Assembly: GCA_902809985.1 (NCBI GenBank)
Contig: CADDXC010000001.1
Span: 1,674,001-1,738,000 of the forward strand
DNA length: 64,000 bases
Direction: 5' to 3'
Origin: Clostridiaceae bacterium BL-3
Lineage (GTDB): Bacteria; Bacillota; Clostridia; Clostridiales; Clostridiaceae
Shown in pieces: positions 9,540-18,304 of this stretch. The notes below the pieces were generated by a model. It did no database searches. It saw only the letters and a program-made list of their open reading frames with translations, and was not told the DNA's origin. Numbering within the stretch: position 1 is the first letter of the stretch; each line of letters starts with the position of its first letter. The position numbers and the translations under genes were made by a program.

Positions 9540-9977
9540 CTATTTAATGCAATCTCTATTTTTCAATATTATTTTTTTATAGAGCCTTCCTATTATTTTA
9601 AACGATATCAACAATAAAACATATAGAACAAATAAGTATATTGACATATACGGAATGCCTTCTTTTTTTATAATTAGTTTATTATTAATTGAAAAATGTG
9701 AATATATTATTGCATATAATAGAAAAACTAAATACATGAGTGTAAGTTCTATCATGTTCTGCTTTATTCCACTTTTTTTCTCCAGGACTGAACTAAAAAT
9801 CAGATCAACAACGGTAATTATTACTAACGTTAATATCATAAATTTTATTATATTCATTATGATTTCAAATTTATTAGTTCCATTAATTATTATTAAGTTT
9901 GTCTTCCACATTGCCAATATTCCTTTGCAAAATATGATTGTCGGAATTGCTGTTATACTCATACACATAACCGCCAC
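9540..9977 (-). CDS. Multi-span membrane protein, possibly 5'-truncated
   Basis: About 145 residues with four hydrophobic spans (around 5-22, 42-64, 78-96 and 108-128) and charged loops. The best start (GTG at 9977) has no visible ribosome site. The frame is open upstream to about 10024 without a credible start, which may mean the real N-terminus was lost in this degraded region. It heads the set of three small membrane-protein genes. No family was recognised. Confidence 0.45.
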   Translation of the reverse strand: MAVMCMSITAIPTIIFCKGILAMWKTNLIIINGTNKFEIIMNIIKFMILTLVIITVVDLIFSSVLEKKSGIKQNMIELTLMYLVFLLYAIIYSHFSINNKLIIKKEGIPYMSIYLFVLYVLLLISFKIIGRLYKKIILKNRDCIK

Positions 9978-10137
9978 TATTATAACAGCAAATACTTTAT
10001 CATTTACAGTACAGTTATATTTTTTTTACACTACTACCCACCTCAACGTAAATTGAATGCTATGGATATTATCATATATAATATGATATTTAGACTCTAA
10101 ACTTTGATATTTGAACACGCTTCTATGTATTTAAATT

Positions 10138-11040
10138 CTATAAAATTTCCACTACTTTATTTACAAGACTCCCTATTTTTTCAATGTAACATTCCACTAC
10201 ATCCCCATTTTTCAATACCTTGATGGGTTCAAATCCCATACCTACACCGCTGGGAGTGCCCGTGGATATAATATCGCCTGCTTTTAAAGTAAGTCCTCTG
10301 GATAGATCACTTATTATATGTGGTATATCAAAAATCAAGTTTTTGGTATTGGAATTCTGTCTTAACTCTCCGTTTACCATGCATTTGATATCCAGCTCAA
10401 CCGGAAATGGTATCTCATCTTTATATACTATACAGGGACCCATAGGACAAAAAGTATCCAGACTCTTCCCCTTAAACCATTGAGTATGCTTTCCCTGAAG
10501 ATCCCTGGCAGACACATCATTTATTATGGTATATCCAAAAATATATTCTTCTGCATCTTCAGCCTTTATATTTACGCCGTCTTTCCCTATTACCACCCCT
10601 AGTTCAGCTTCATAATCCACCTGTTTTGTAACTTTAGTGGAAAACTCAATATTATCTCCAGTCCCTACAGCAGGTGATGCAACTTTAGTAAAATATATAG
10701 GTGCGCTTGGTATGCCATTTCCCGATATTCTGGTTATTTTTATCTCCCTGGCATGTTCTATATAGTTCTTTCCAAGACAAAATACATTTCTCTCTGGATA
10801 AGGTATTGGGGCTTTCAATTTAACTGAATCCAGCAAAACGGATTCAACGCCTCTATCATTTAAAAAACGCTCTATTCTGTTTAAATTATCTTCATTCAGA
10901 TACTCTATAAATTTTTGCATAGTTCCAGGTATATCCTTTTCCCCCATTTTCTCCAGTAGGTTTCTTATATTAAAGATCTCATTATTCTGCAAAATACCTA
11001 TACTTTCTTCTCCTTCATAAACATAAGTTACAAATTTCAT
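10138..11040 (-). CDS. Fumarylacetoacetate hydrolase (FAH) family protein
   Basis: The 300 residues comprise a short N-terminal domain and a C-terminal FAH fold: VFCLGKNYIEHAREI near residue 87, the metal-binding E-x-E in DYEAELGVVIGKDG near 147, NDVSARDLQ near 173, KSLDTFCPMGP, and ISTGTPSGVGMG near 258. Family members hydrolyse C-C bonds in 2,4-diketo acids or decarboxylate/isomerise aromatic-ring-cleavage products; oxaloacetate decarboxylation is another known activity. It is free-standing, 37 bases downstream of recQ and on the same strand. Nothing nearby fixes the substrate. ATG is preceded by GGGGTGG. Confidence 0.85.
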   Translation of the reverse strand: MKFVTYVYEGEESIGILQNNEIFNIRNLLEKMGEKDIPGTMQKFIEYLNEDNLNRIERFLNDRGVESVLLDSVKLKAPIPYPERNVFCLGKNYIEHAREIKITRISGNGIPSAPIYFTKVASPAVGTGDNIEFSTKVTKQVDYEAELGVVIGKDGVNIKAEDAEEYIFGYTIINDVSARDLQGKHTQWFKGKSLDTFCPMGPCIVYKDEIPFPVELDIKCMVNGELRQNSNTKNLIFDIPHIISDLSRGLTLKAGDIISTGTPSGVGMGFEPIKVLKNGDVVECYIEKIGSLVNKVVEIL

Positions 11041-11077
11041 ATTACCACCCCATTTTATAGTTTTAAAATTGAAAAAT

Positions 11078-13234
11078 CTAATTATTATTCTCCATGATGA
11101 AATCTTTAAGTATGACTGCTTTTATCTTGTCATAGCTTATACTGTCTGGAAGGGATTTCTTGATTGGCTTCAACCTGGACATCCCCAATTTTTTTATAGC
11201 TTTCAGAATCTTACTTTCCTCATCTCTCGTAAACAAATTATAGAACTTTATCTCTGCATTTAGTTTTTTTCCCTGTTCCACATATTTTTCTATATGAGAC
11301 AGTACTGTTGATATGGTAAGGCTCCTCTTTTCTGAAATTTCCTCTATATTCATATTGTCCTCAAGCATACTTACAGTAATCTCAAAAGTTTTTAATTTGT
11401 TATTTTTCCCAGTATTGTTTTTCTGCAAATTCATTTCAAAAACCCAGTTGGGTTCTATTTTATTCTCATACACATATTTCTTCACAATTTTTAAAAATAC
11501 ATTTCCATACTTTTTGAGCTTTAATTCACCAACTCCAGATATATCAAGCATTTGTTGAGGAGTTACAGGATACCTGCTGCTAATTTCTCTTAAAGTAGTA
11601 TCCGAAAATATCAAATATGGTGGGACTTCTTCTTCTTTAGCTATTTCTCTCCTGCAGCTTCTCAGTAATTCAAACAGATCACTGTTTGTGGTTATTTTCT
11701 CCGCTTTAGTAGATTCCTTTAAAATTACCTTTTCTTCTCCTTTTAATATCTTTACGGAATTGGAATTCAACATTACCGTAGGATATTCCCCTTCTTTCAA
11801 GGAAATATAACCTTGAGCTATAAGTGTATTTACAAAATTCGAAAGTTCCTCCTTTGAATAATTCTTCATTATTCCATAAGTGGATATCTTATCAAAGCCG
11901 TATTGAAGTACTTTTTTTTGTGAAGAACCTCTGAGCACATCCACTATCATATTTACGCCAAATTCCCTTTTCATTCTATAGATACAGGAAAGAACTTTTT
12001 GAGAATCCACTGTTTTATCTACATATTCTCCTTCTCTTATACAGTTACTGCAATTTCCACATTCCTCGTAATCCACCTGTTCTCCAAAGTAATTTAATAT
12101 ATATTTTCTCAAACATCCATTATAATGGACAAAATCCACCATACACTGGAGTTTCTTATATTCACTTATTCTCCTGTCTGAAGACTGAATACTAGTTTCT
12201 ATCAAATACTTTTGTGTAATTATATCCTGTGGAGCAAACATGAGTATACATTCGCTTTTCTCACCATCACGACCTGCCCTCCCTATTTCCTGATAATAAC
12301 TTTCTATATTTTTGGGCATATTATAGTGAATTACAAATCTTACATTTGATTTATCAATACCCATTCCAAAAGCATTAGTTGCAGCTATGACATCCACCCT
12401 GTCATAGACAAAATCTTCCTGATTTTTTTTCCTATCCTCTATTGATAATCCTGCATGATATCTTCCTGCAGATATATTATTGGCCTTGAGCTTTTCATAT
12501 AAACTATCCACTTCTTTTCTAGTAGCTGCATATATTATACCTGACTGTCCTGCATTTGCCCTTATATAATCAAGTATGTATCTAAACCTATTTCCCACCT
12601 TCAAGCAGCTTATTTTTAAATTTTTTCTATCAAATCCAGATATAAAAACCACAGGGTTATTCAATTTTATCTGCTCTGCAATATCCTTTCGTACCTTCTC
12701 CGTAGCAGTAGCTGTAAATGCTGTAACAACAGGCCTTTTGGAAAATCCAGCTATAAATTTCCAGATATATGTATAACTCACTCTAAAATCATGACCCCAT
12801 TGAGACACACAATGGGCTTCATCTACTGCCACCTGCGAAACCCGCAGATTTTTGATTATACTGCAGAATTCAGAAGATTCCAGTCTTTCTGGAGCTACAT
12901 ACAATATTTTTATATCTCCACTTTTTAAGGAAGAACATATATTTAAAATTTCACTTTGAGAGATGGAACTGTTTATATAAGCAGCTTTTATTCCCAGAGC
13001 TTTTATACTGTCCACTTGATCTTTCATAAGAGAAATAAGAGGAGATATTACAATAGTTATACCCTTAAAAAGTAGTGCCGGTATCTGGTAGCATATGGAT
13101 TTTCCGCCTCCTGTAGGCATTATGGCCATGGTGTCTCTTCCATTCAATATGCTTTCAATCACCTTACCCTGATCTCCCCTAAAATTATCGTATCCATAAT
13201 ATTTATTTAAAGCTTTTAAGGCGCTGTTAATCAA
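11078..13234 (-). CDS. recQ: ATP-dependent DNA helicase RecQ
   Basis: A 3'-5' superfamily 2 helicase used in recombinational repair and fork restart. Visible order: FRGDQ motif 0, Walker A MPTGGGKSICYQ near 40, DEAHC box near 135 followed by the aromatic-rich SQWGHDFR, motif VI QEIGRAGRDG near 323, then the RecQ zinc-binding Cys cluster (CLRKYI...ECGNCSNC) near 367-390. An HRDC domain follows, then a C-terminal helix-turn-helix region, as in long Firmicutes RecQ. The TTG at 13234 is favoured (AGGGGTG six bases upstream) over a GTG three codons earlier that overlaps that ribosome site, giving 718 residues. Confidence 0.93.
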   Translation of the reverse strand: MINSALKALNKYYGYDNFRGDQGKVIESILNGRDTMAIMPTGGGKSICYQIPALLFKGITIVISPLISLMKDQVDSIKALGIKAAYINSSISQSEILNICSSLKSGDIKILYVAPERLESSEFCSIIKNLRVSQVAVDEAHCVSQWGHDFRVSYTYIWKFIAGFSKRPVVTAFTATATEKVRKDIAEQIKLNNPVVFISGFDRKNLKISCLKVGNRFRYILDYIRANAGQSGIIYAATRKEVDSLYEKLKANNISAGRYHAGLSIEDRKKNQEDFVYDRVDVIAATNAFGMGIDKSNVRFVIHYNMPKNIESYYQEIGRAGRDGEKSECILMFAPQDIITQKYLIETSIQSSDRRISEYKKLQCMVDFVHYNGCLRKYILNYFGEQVDYEECGNCSNCIREGEYVDKTVDSQKVLSCIYRMKREFGVNMIVDVLRGSSQKKVLQYGFDKISTYGIMKNYSKEELSNFVNTLIAQGYISLKEGEYPTVMLNSNSVKILKGEEKVILKESTKAEKITTNSDLFELLRSCRREIAKEEEVPPYLIFSDTTLREISSRYPVTPQQMLDISGVGELKLKKYGNVFLKIVKKYVYENKIEPNWVFEMNLQKNNTGKNNKLKTFEITVSMLEDNMNIEEISEKRSLTISTVLSHIEKYVEQGKKLNAEIKFYNLFTRDEESKILKAIKKLGMSRLKPIKKSLPDSISYDKIKAVILKDFIMENNN

Positions 13235-13356
13235 TGACTTCACCCCTATATCGTTATGCTTTTAAAAAAATTATACCATATAAAGTTGTCACCTAACCCA
13301 AAACATATGTGTAAAATACTTATATGAAAATATTATGAGATTTAACGAATATTATC

Positions 13357-13385
13357 TTGATATATGCACTATAATTCATTATAAT
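13357..13385 (+). promoter_or_regulatory. Sigma-A promoter upstream of yitT
   Basis: TTGATA (13357-13362), 17 bases, TATAAT (13380-13385). It predicts a leader of about 180 bases before the yitT start. Confidence 0.6.
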
Positions 13386-13498
13386 GAGTATTATAATTGA
13401 TAATTGATGATTTATTTAATTAGACGCACTTTTAAATATAAAATATATATCTATATTCATAGCGGTATCAATTTATTTTCATACAAAATCTACCCTGT

Positions 13499-13540
13499 GA
13501 AGAGAGTCTTTCATCCCAAAAGGGACGGAGGGCTTTTATA
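13499..13540 (+). promoter_or_regulatory. Leader hairpin with U-run ahead of yitT (possible attenuator)
   Basis: Within the predicted leader, the arm ending CATCCC pairs across an AAAA loop with GGGACGGAGGGC. One mismatch and several G-U pairs give about 15 pairs, followed by TTTTATA. It looks like an intrinsic terminator placed before the yitT ribosome site; no known riboswitch signature was recognised around it. Confidence 0.4.
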
Positions 13541-13573
13541 GTGCCATTATTTTAAAAATAGGAGGAGAGTGGA

Positions 13574-14404
13574 ATGAAACAAAATGTATGGGATTTAGCC
13601 GTAATTTTATTAGGATTATTTTTAATTTCCTTTGCTTTAAATGTTTTTCTTGCGCCGCATAAAATTGTACCAGGCGGAGTTTCTGGACTGGCTATTGTAC
13701 TGGAATCTATACTGCACATAAAAAAGTCAATAATAATAGGTTTCTTCAATGTGCCAATTTTTATCATAGGGTTATTGACACTTGGGAAAAAATTTGTACT
13801 AAATACAGCCTTAGGCGCTCTTCTCATTCCAATATTTGTGGAATTAACCAGCAATACTGCTCCTTTTACCAATGATACCTTGCTATCATCCCTACTTGGA
13901 GGAGTTCTTACGGGAATCGGCGTGGGAATGCTTTTAAGTAAGCAATCTTCCGTAGGAGGTACAGATACTATAGCTAAAGTCATATGCAAATACGCCCACA
14001 AACCTGTTGGCAAAGTAATGATGAGCTTGGATTTGTCCATAGTAATGCTTACCTGTTTTGTCTTTGGTATAGAAAAAGCTCTATATGGTGTGGTCACAGT
14101 ATATTTAATTGGAAGAGTGGTGGATATATATATCAAGGGCTTTACCGATTCCAAATCCGTATTTATAATTTCAGATAAAACCGAAGAAATCAATAATTTG
14201 ATTTTGACCAGACTTCACGAGGGCACTACCAAAATCGAGGCAAGAGGCGGATACACAGATGACAAACGCGATATACTGATGTGCCTTGTAACAAATACAG
14301 AGCTGGTTAAACTTAAGAAAATAGTAAAAGAAGTTGATATAAATGCTTTGGTTTTAATACAAAATTCCTATGAGGCCTATGGAAAGGGATTTGGTACTGC
14401 TTAA
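13574..14404 (+). CDS. yitT: YitT-family membrane protein (DUF161 + DUF2179)
   Basis: The 276-residue protein has about five to six membrane spans in the first 180 residues, including the family signature FLAPHKIVPGGVSGLA near 25-40 and SSVGGTDTIAK near 120. It ends in a cytoplasmic DUF2179 domain (FIISDKTEEINNLIL, LHEGTTKIEARGGYTDD). A start with GGAGGAG 5-6 bases upstream is clear. The family is widespread in Firmicutes and has no settled transport substrate. It is a single-gene unit with its own promoter and terminator; the leader hairpin may regulate it. Confidence 0.88.
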   Translation: MKQNVWDLAVILLGLFLISFALNVFLAPHKIVPGGVSGLAIVLESILHIKKSIIIGFFNVPIFIIGLLTLGKKFVLNTALGALLIPIFVELTSNTAPFTNDTLLSSLLGGVLTGIGVGMLLSKQSSVGGTDTIAKVICKYAHKPVGKVMMSLDLSIVMLTCFVFGIEKALYGVVTVYLIGRVVDIYIKGFTDSKSVFIISDKTEEINNLILTRLHEGTTKIEARGGYTDDKRDILMCLVTNTELVKLKKIVKEVDINALVLIQNSYEAYGKGFGTA

Positions 14405-14439
14405 TCAGAGTCTATATATTTGTATATTAAATGGACAGA

Positions 14440-14468
14440 AGTGGACTTGTGTCCACTCTTTTTATTTT
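14440..14468 (+). terminator. Terminator after yitT
   Basis: Stem AGTGGAC (14440-14446) / GTCCACT (14451-14457), loop TTGT, then CTTTTTATTTT. Confidence 0.85.
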
Positions 14469-14499
14469 AAATTATCCTAACATTATAAAAATCTTCAAT

Positions 14500-15924
14500 T
14501 TAAAACCAGGCTTTTTTTAAAGACCTTATTCCATTTCCCATCTCTTCAAAACTCAGATGTCCATATCCCATCAACACCATATTATGTTTTTTATAATTAT
14601 TTTTATCAAAATAGTAAAAGGATACAGGATAGACTTTGACCCCCTTTTCCAGGGCTGCATTTATCAATTCCGACTCATCCAGCTTGTTTTTTACCTGAAG
14701 TACAACGTTGAGCCCTGCTTTCTCGCCATAGACGGCAGCATTTTCTCCAAATTCATTTTTTATACAATCTATAAGAAACTGCTGTTTTCTAGCATATATA
14801 TTTCTCATTTTCCTGAGATGGGCTTCAAATAATCCTTTTCTCATAAATTCTGCAATTGTCAGCTGATGAATTTTGGATGCAGTTTGATTTATAAAGCTTC
14901 CTTTTTCAATAAAAAGATTCATTATGCTTTCAGGTAAAATCATGTATCCAACATGCATTCCTGGAAAAAGAGTTTTTGAAAAAGTTCCAAGATAGATCAC
15001 TCTATTTTCATTATCCAGGCTTTGAAGTGAAGGTATTGGATTTACATTATATCTAAATTCGCTGTCATAATCATCCTCAATAACATATCCACCGCATCTA
15101 TCAATAAAATTGAGAAGTCTTATGCGGCTTGAGACAGGCATGATCATACCCATGGGATGCTGATTGGACGGTGTTACATATATCAACCCTGGAACTGTTT
15201 CAAGGCCTTCAAGTTTTTTTATATCCATTCCGGACTGCGTTAATTCAACAGGCTCTATGTTATATCCATACCATTCAAAAACCTTTCTCACAGGAGAAAA
15301 GCCCGGTTCTTCAAAAGCAACGTTCCTATTACAACGCTCACTAAGCAGGTCACATAATATAGCCATCAAAGTCTGTGTCCCCGCACCTACAATTATCTGT
15401 TCAGAACAGCAGGCCACTCCTCTTGAACTTTTGACATAATCTGCAATCTGATTTCTTAATTCAAATTCACCTCTGGGATCCGAATAGGTCAATATGTCTA
15501 TATTTTCTTTTTTCATAATACCCTGCTCAATTTTTCTCCAGCTTGCAAATGGAAAACTGCCGTGATCCACCGAGCCGGGTTTAAAATTACAGGGATATGC
15601 TCTATCATCTATATGAATACTTCTCAACGGTTTAAGCTTTAAGGGTATATTTTCTCTCTTGACGGTTTTTATCTGCTTATCTATAGCTTCCACATAATAA
15701 CCACTGCCCTTTCTACTATAAACATATCCTTCACACAGCAGCTGGTTATAAGCCTCCTGAACTGTATTTCTGCTGATACAAAGCCTGTTCTTAAGCTGTA
15801 CTATAGATTCCAGCCTGTCGTCTTTTTTAAGTATCCCTTCCAGTATAGCTTTTTTGTAGCATCCATATATCTGGATATACAGCGGTTTTTTACTGTCCTT
15901 TTCGATGAACACCGGTATTTCCAT
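14500..15924 (-). CDS. MocR/PdxR-type GntR regulator with aminotransferase domain
   Basis: The 474-residue protein has an N-terminal GntR winged helix (KPLYIQIYGCYKKAI...CISRNTVQEAYNQLLCEGYV) and a long fold-type I aminotransferase-like domain. The PLP lysine sits in YLGTFSKTLFPG near 310, and the Asp/Tyr contacts in IEDDYDSEFRYN near 275. Such proteins sense PLP or a PLP-amino-acid adduct and control neighbouring genes. It is divergent from a deformylase-like/racemase pair with about 100 bases between the starts, so these are its likely targets. ATG at 15924 is chosen (GGGGATG upstream); the frame stays open 24 codons further without a ribosome site. Confidence 0.88.
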   Translation of the reverse strand: MEIPVFIEKDSKKPLYIQIYGCYKKAILEGILKKDDRLESIVQLKNRLCISRNTVQEAYNQLLCEGYVYSRKGSGYYVEAIDKQIKTVKRENIPLKLKPLRSIHIDDRAYPCNFKPGSVDHGSFPFASWRKIEQGIMKKENIDILTYSDPRGEFELRNQIADYVKSSRGVACCSEQIIVGAGTQTLMAILCDLLSERCNRNVAFEEPGFSPVRKVFEWYGYNIEPVELTQSGMDIKKLEGLETVPGLIYVTPSNQHPMGMIMPVSSRIRLLNFIDRCGGYVIEDDYDSEFRYNVNPIPSLQSLDNENRVIYLGTFSKTLFPGMHVGYMILPESIMNLFIEKGSFINQTASKIHQLTIAEFMRKGLFEAHLRKMRNIYARKQQFLIDCIKNEFGENAAVYGEKAGLNVVLQVKNKLDESELINAALEKGVKVYPVSFYYFDKNNYKKHNMVLMGYGHLSFEEMGNGIRSLKKAWF

Positions 15925-16026
15925 AAAATCATCCCCATAATTTTTATAAAAATTATACCTTTTTACAGTAACAATTATATAGTAATATTGTATCAAATAT
16001 ATATCACATGTAAAGGAGATCGTTTT

Positions 16027-16515
16027 ATGATAAAAGAAATATTGTTACTTGGAAATGAGGATCTATACAAAAAAAGTCTTTCTGTTGAGAAGGGGGAAAT
16101 GGATGCAGTAGAGAAGACTGTTTCGGATTTGCATGATACCTTAATTGATTTCCGCAAAAAATATAATGCAGGAAGAGCAATTGCAGCTCCGCAGATTGGA
16201 ATATTTAAAAGGCTGATATACATGTATATTCACAGGCCCATGGTTTTTATCAATCCCATACTTAAATTTGACAATAACCAGATGATGGAAGTTATGGATG
16301 ATTGCATGTCCTTTCCAAATCTGCTGGTAAAAGTCAAACGCTATAAAGAATGTACCGTGATGTACAAAGATATAAATTTCACGGATAAAACAATAAAATT
16401 TCAAGGAGATCTATCAGAACTGATACAGCATGAATATGATCACCTGGATGGAATACTGGCAACAATGAGAGCTATAGACAACAGATCCTTCTATCTAAAA
16501 AACAAAGGAGTATAA
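16027..16515 (+). CDS. Divergent peptide-deformylase-like protein
   Basis: 162 residues from the ATG at 16027, which has AAAGGAGAT 6-7 bases upstream. The three deformylase motifs are recognisable but altered: motif 1 reads GRAIAAPQIG (normal GxGLAAPQ), motif 2 DDCMSFP (normal EGCLSxP, the Cys metal ligand kept), and motif 3 QHEYDHLDG (normal HExDH, kept). Metal ligands and the catalytic Glu are therefore present, but the substrate-lining residues differ from housekeeping Def. It lies six bases before a racemase-family gene and divergent from a MocR regulator, arguing for a specialised deformylase-type reaction rather than general N-Met processing (inference). Confidence 0.8.
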   Translation: MIKEILLLGNEDLYKKSLSVEKGEMDAVEKTVSDLHDTLIDFRKKYNAGRAIAAPQIGIFKRLIYMYIHRPMVFINPILKFDNNQMMEVMDDCMSFPNLLVKVKRYKECTVMYKDINFTDKTIKFQGDLSELIQHEYDHLDGILATMRAIDNRSFYLKNKGV

Positions 16516-16521
16516 GAAATT

Positions 16522-17208
16522 ATGAAAAAAATAGGAATTCTGGGCGGAATCAGTTCCGCCTCCACAATTCAATATTATAAAACCATACTTGATATGTACT
16601 ATAAAAAATTCTCGGATTACTATTACCCTGAAATAATAATCAACAGTTTGAATTTTCAATATTTTACGAATTTAGAAAATGAGCATAAAACCTCTGAATA
16701 TATAAATTATATAATAAACGGTATAAACAGCTTACAAAAATCCGGTGCCGATTTCGTCATAATGGCTGCAAACTCCCCCCACTCAGTATTTCACAGTATA
16801 AAGCAGCAAATAGATCTGCCTGTGCTGAGTATTGTGGATGCAGCTGCTGAAGAATGCAGCAGACTTAAATTGAAAAAAGTATTATTGACAGGGATAAAGT
16901 ACACCATGCAAAGCTCCTTTTATCAAAAGGGATTTGAATCCTTCGGCATAGAGGTATTGACCCCGTCAGAAAAACATCAGGATAAAATAAACTCAATAAT
17001 TTTCAGTGAACTTGTTTTAAATAGGGTAACGGAAAATACCAGAGAAAATTTCAGGGAAATCTTGTCCAGCTATGATGTGGATGGTGTAATTTTAGGCTGT
17101 ACCGAATTACCCTTGCTTCTAAATCAGAAAGATATGAAACTCCCACTGATTGGCACCCTCAAGCTTCACTGTAAAGCGGCATTATCATACGCTTTAGCAG
17201 AATCCTAG
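16522..17208 (+). CDS. Aspartate/glutamate racemase family protein
   Basis: 228 residues with the family start IGILGGISSASTIQYY and the two lobes of the Asp/Glu racemase fold. The second catalytic Cys is present in LGCTELPLLL near 193, but the first-lobe Cys is replaced: the usual CNT(A/P)H reads AANSPH near 83. Enzymes with only one of the two acid/base cysteines are known in the YgeA-like branch, where activity is restricted or one-sided. It follows the deformylase-like gene by six bases and probably shares its transcript under the divergent MocR regulator. The substrate is unknown; an amino acid or N-acyl amino acid is likely. Confidence 0.82.
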   Translation: MKKIGILGGISSASTIQYYKTILDMYYKKFSDYYYPEIIINSLNFQYFTNLENEHKTSEYINYIINGINSLQKSGADFVIMAANSPHSVFHSIKQQIDLPVLSIVDAAAEECSRLKLKKVLLTGIKYTMQSSFYQKGFESFGIEVLTPSEKHQDKINSIIFSELVLNRVTENTRENFREILSSYDVDGVILGCTELPLLLNQKDMKLPLIGTLKLHCKAALSYALAES

Positions 17209-17257
17209 ACTGCTTGGAGTTATCTCCAAATCGCGGCCAAAAGTACATTTATCTCAT

Positions 17258-17366
17258 TGTGAACTACCACCACTTATAGAAGTGGATGGCTTCTTAGTCA
17301 ATATTCCTAATGGAACAAGTTTACCTAAGCTCTAAAGGTCGAACCAACCTCAGTGTATTACCAAAA
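17258..17366 (-). ncRNA. Candidate TnpB guide-RNA (omegaRNA) 3' end / IS605-type right end
   Basis: Directly downstream of the tnpB remnant, the minus strand reads AGAAGCCATCCACTT, a short loop, then AAGTGGTGGTAGTTCAC. The hairpin CCACTT/AAGTGG (17270-17285) followed by GGTAGTTCA is the typical right-end hairpin of IS200/IS605 elements and the 3' end of their omegaRNA scaffold. In such elements guide sequence would follow immediately (leftward, around 17240-17258). Identified from memory of the family; transcription is not shown. Confidence 0.5.
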
Positions 17367-17838
17367 TTATATGGCTAATTTCAGCAGATTTTTGCTGGCG
17401 TTTATATCCCTGTCATGGTATGTGCCGCATTTAGGACAAGTCCATTCCCTGAGTGCAAGATTTTTTACTTCTCTATTTTTATATCCACAAACTGAACACA
17501 ATTGACTACTTGCATAATTACCGGGTGCCACTATTATTTTTCTGCCGTACCACTCAGCCTTGTATTCCAGCATTCTTCTGAATTCACTCCAGCTTGCTTC
17601 GCTTATTGCCTTTGCCAGCCTGTGATTCTGCTGCATATTTTTAATTTTTAAGTCCTCAATAACTATAGATTGGTTTTCTCTGATTAGTTTTATTGATAAC
17701 TTATTTAAGAAATCTGCCCTTTGATTCACTATCTTCTCGTGTAATTTAGATAATTTTAATCTAGTTTTTTTTCTGTTATTACTGCCTTTTTTCTTCCTTG
17801 ATAGATCCCTTTCAAGTTTGACAAGTATATCTATATCT
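17367..17838 (-). pseudogene. tnpB: TnpB (IS200/IS605 family) C-terminal fragment
   Basis: About 155 codons are open back to the glutaredoxin stop codon, but no start belongs to them and the family is normally 370-420 residues. What remains is the C-terminal half: a basic helix ([17 protein letters not shown]), the RuvC-II Glu in [11 protein letters not shown], the zinc ribbon CSVCGYKN...[11 protein letters not shown] with the last catalytic Asp, and the NLLKLA tail. The N-terminal DNA-binding part and RuvC-I Asp are gone, so it cannot be an active nuclease. The 3' guide-RNA-like end is kept next to it. The 5' break lies exactly at the end of the glutaredoxin gene. Confidence 0.85.
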
Positions 17839-18067
17839 AAATACCCAAAAGATTTGCTACTTTTGCTTCATTGAATCCCACCAGGTATTCGCCATTTATC
17901 ACTATAACTGGAACAGATCTGTATCCCTTTGCCATAAGTTGTTTTCTGGCATCTGGATCCGTAGTTATATTGTGTTCTGTAAAATCTATATTATGCTTTG
18001 TAAAAAACTCTTTTGCACTATGGCAGTATTGACAGGTACTGGTTGTAAATATATCAACCTTACTCAT
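17837..18067 (-). CDS. Glutaredoxin-like protein (NrdH/GrxC type)
   Basis: 76 residues with the thioredoxin-fold signature [15 protein letters not shown] (CxxC at 11-14), cis-Pro in [11 protein letters not shown] and GFNEAKV near the end. Family members reduce disulfides or feed ribonucleotide reductase; clostridial copies are often electron carriers with NADPH- or thioredoxin-reductase partners. ATG at 18067 has AAGGAGATGATTTC upstream; nine extra codons are open 5' but bypass this site. The stop codon abuts the TnpB remnant, so any native downstream gene or terminator has been replaced. Confidence 0.88.
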   Translation of the reverse strand: MSKVDIFTTSTCQYCHSAKEFFTKHNIDFTEHNITTDPDARKQLMAKGYRSVPVIVINGEYLVGFNEAKVANLLGI

Positions 18068-18304
18068 GAAATCATCTCCTTGTAATATTTCCATTTCAGA
18101 TCTATAATATCATATTTGTCAGAATCTATCAACACACTTAATAATAATTATTATTAGATATTAGCTTCACTTTTGTGGTATTTAAATATTTCCAATATCT
18201 TAACTTAAACTTAACCTTCAATTTAAAATAATTAATGAAATTTAATAGATTACGGCACTTTACGATATATAATATATATGAATGTACATAGGGGAGATGG
18301 AATA

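Noticed and set aside
13552..14193. 213-residue minus-strand ORF opposite yitT
   Set aside because: It is the antisense shadow of a well-marked YitT gene with its own ribosome site, promoter and terminator; the ORF has no start signal or family match.
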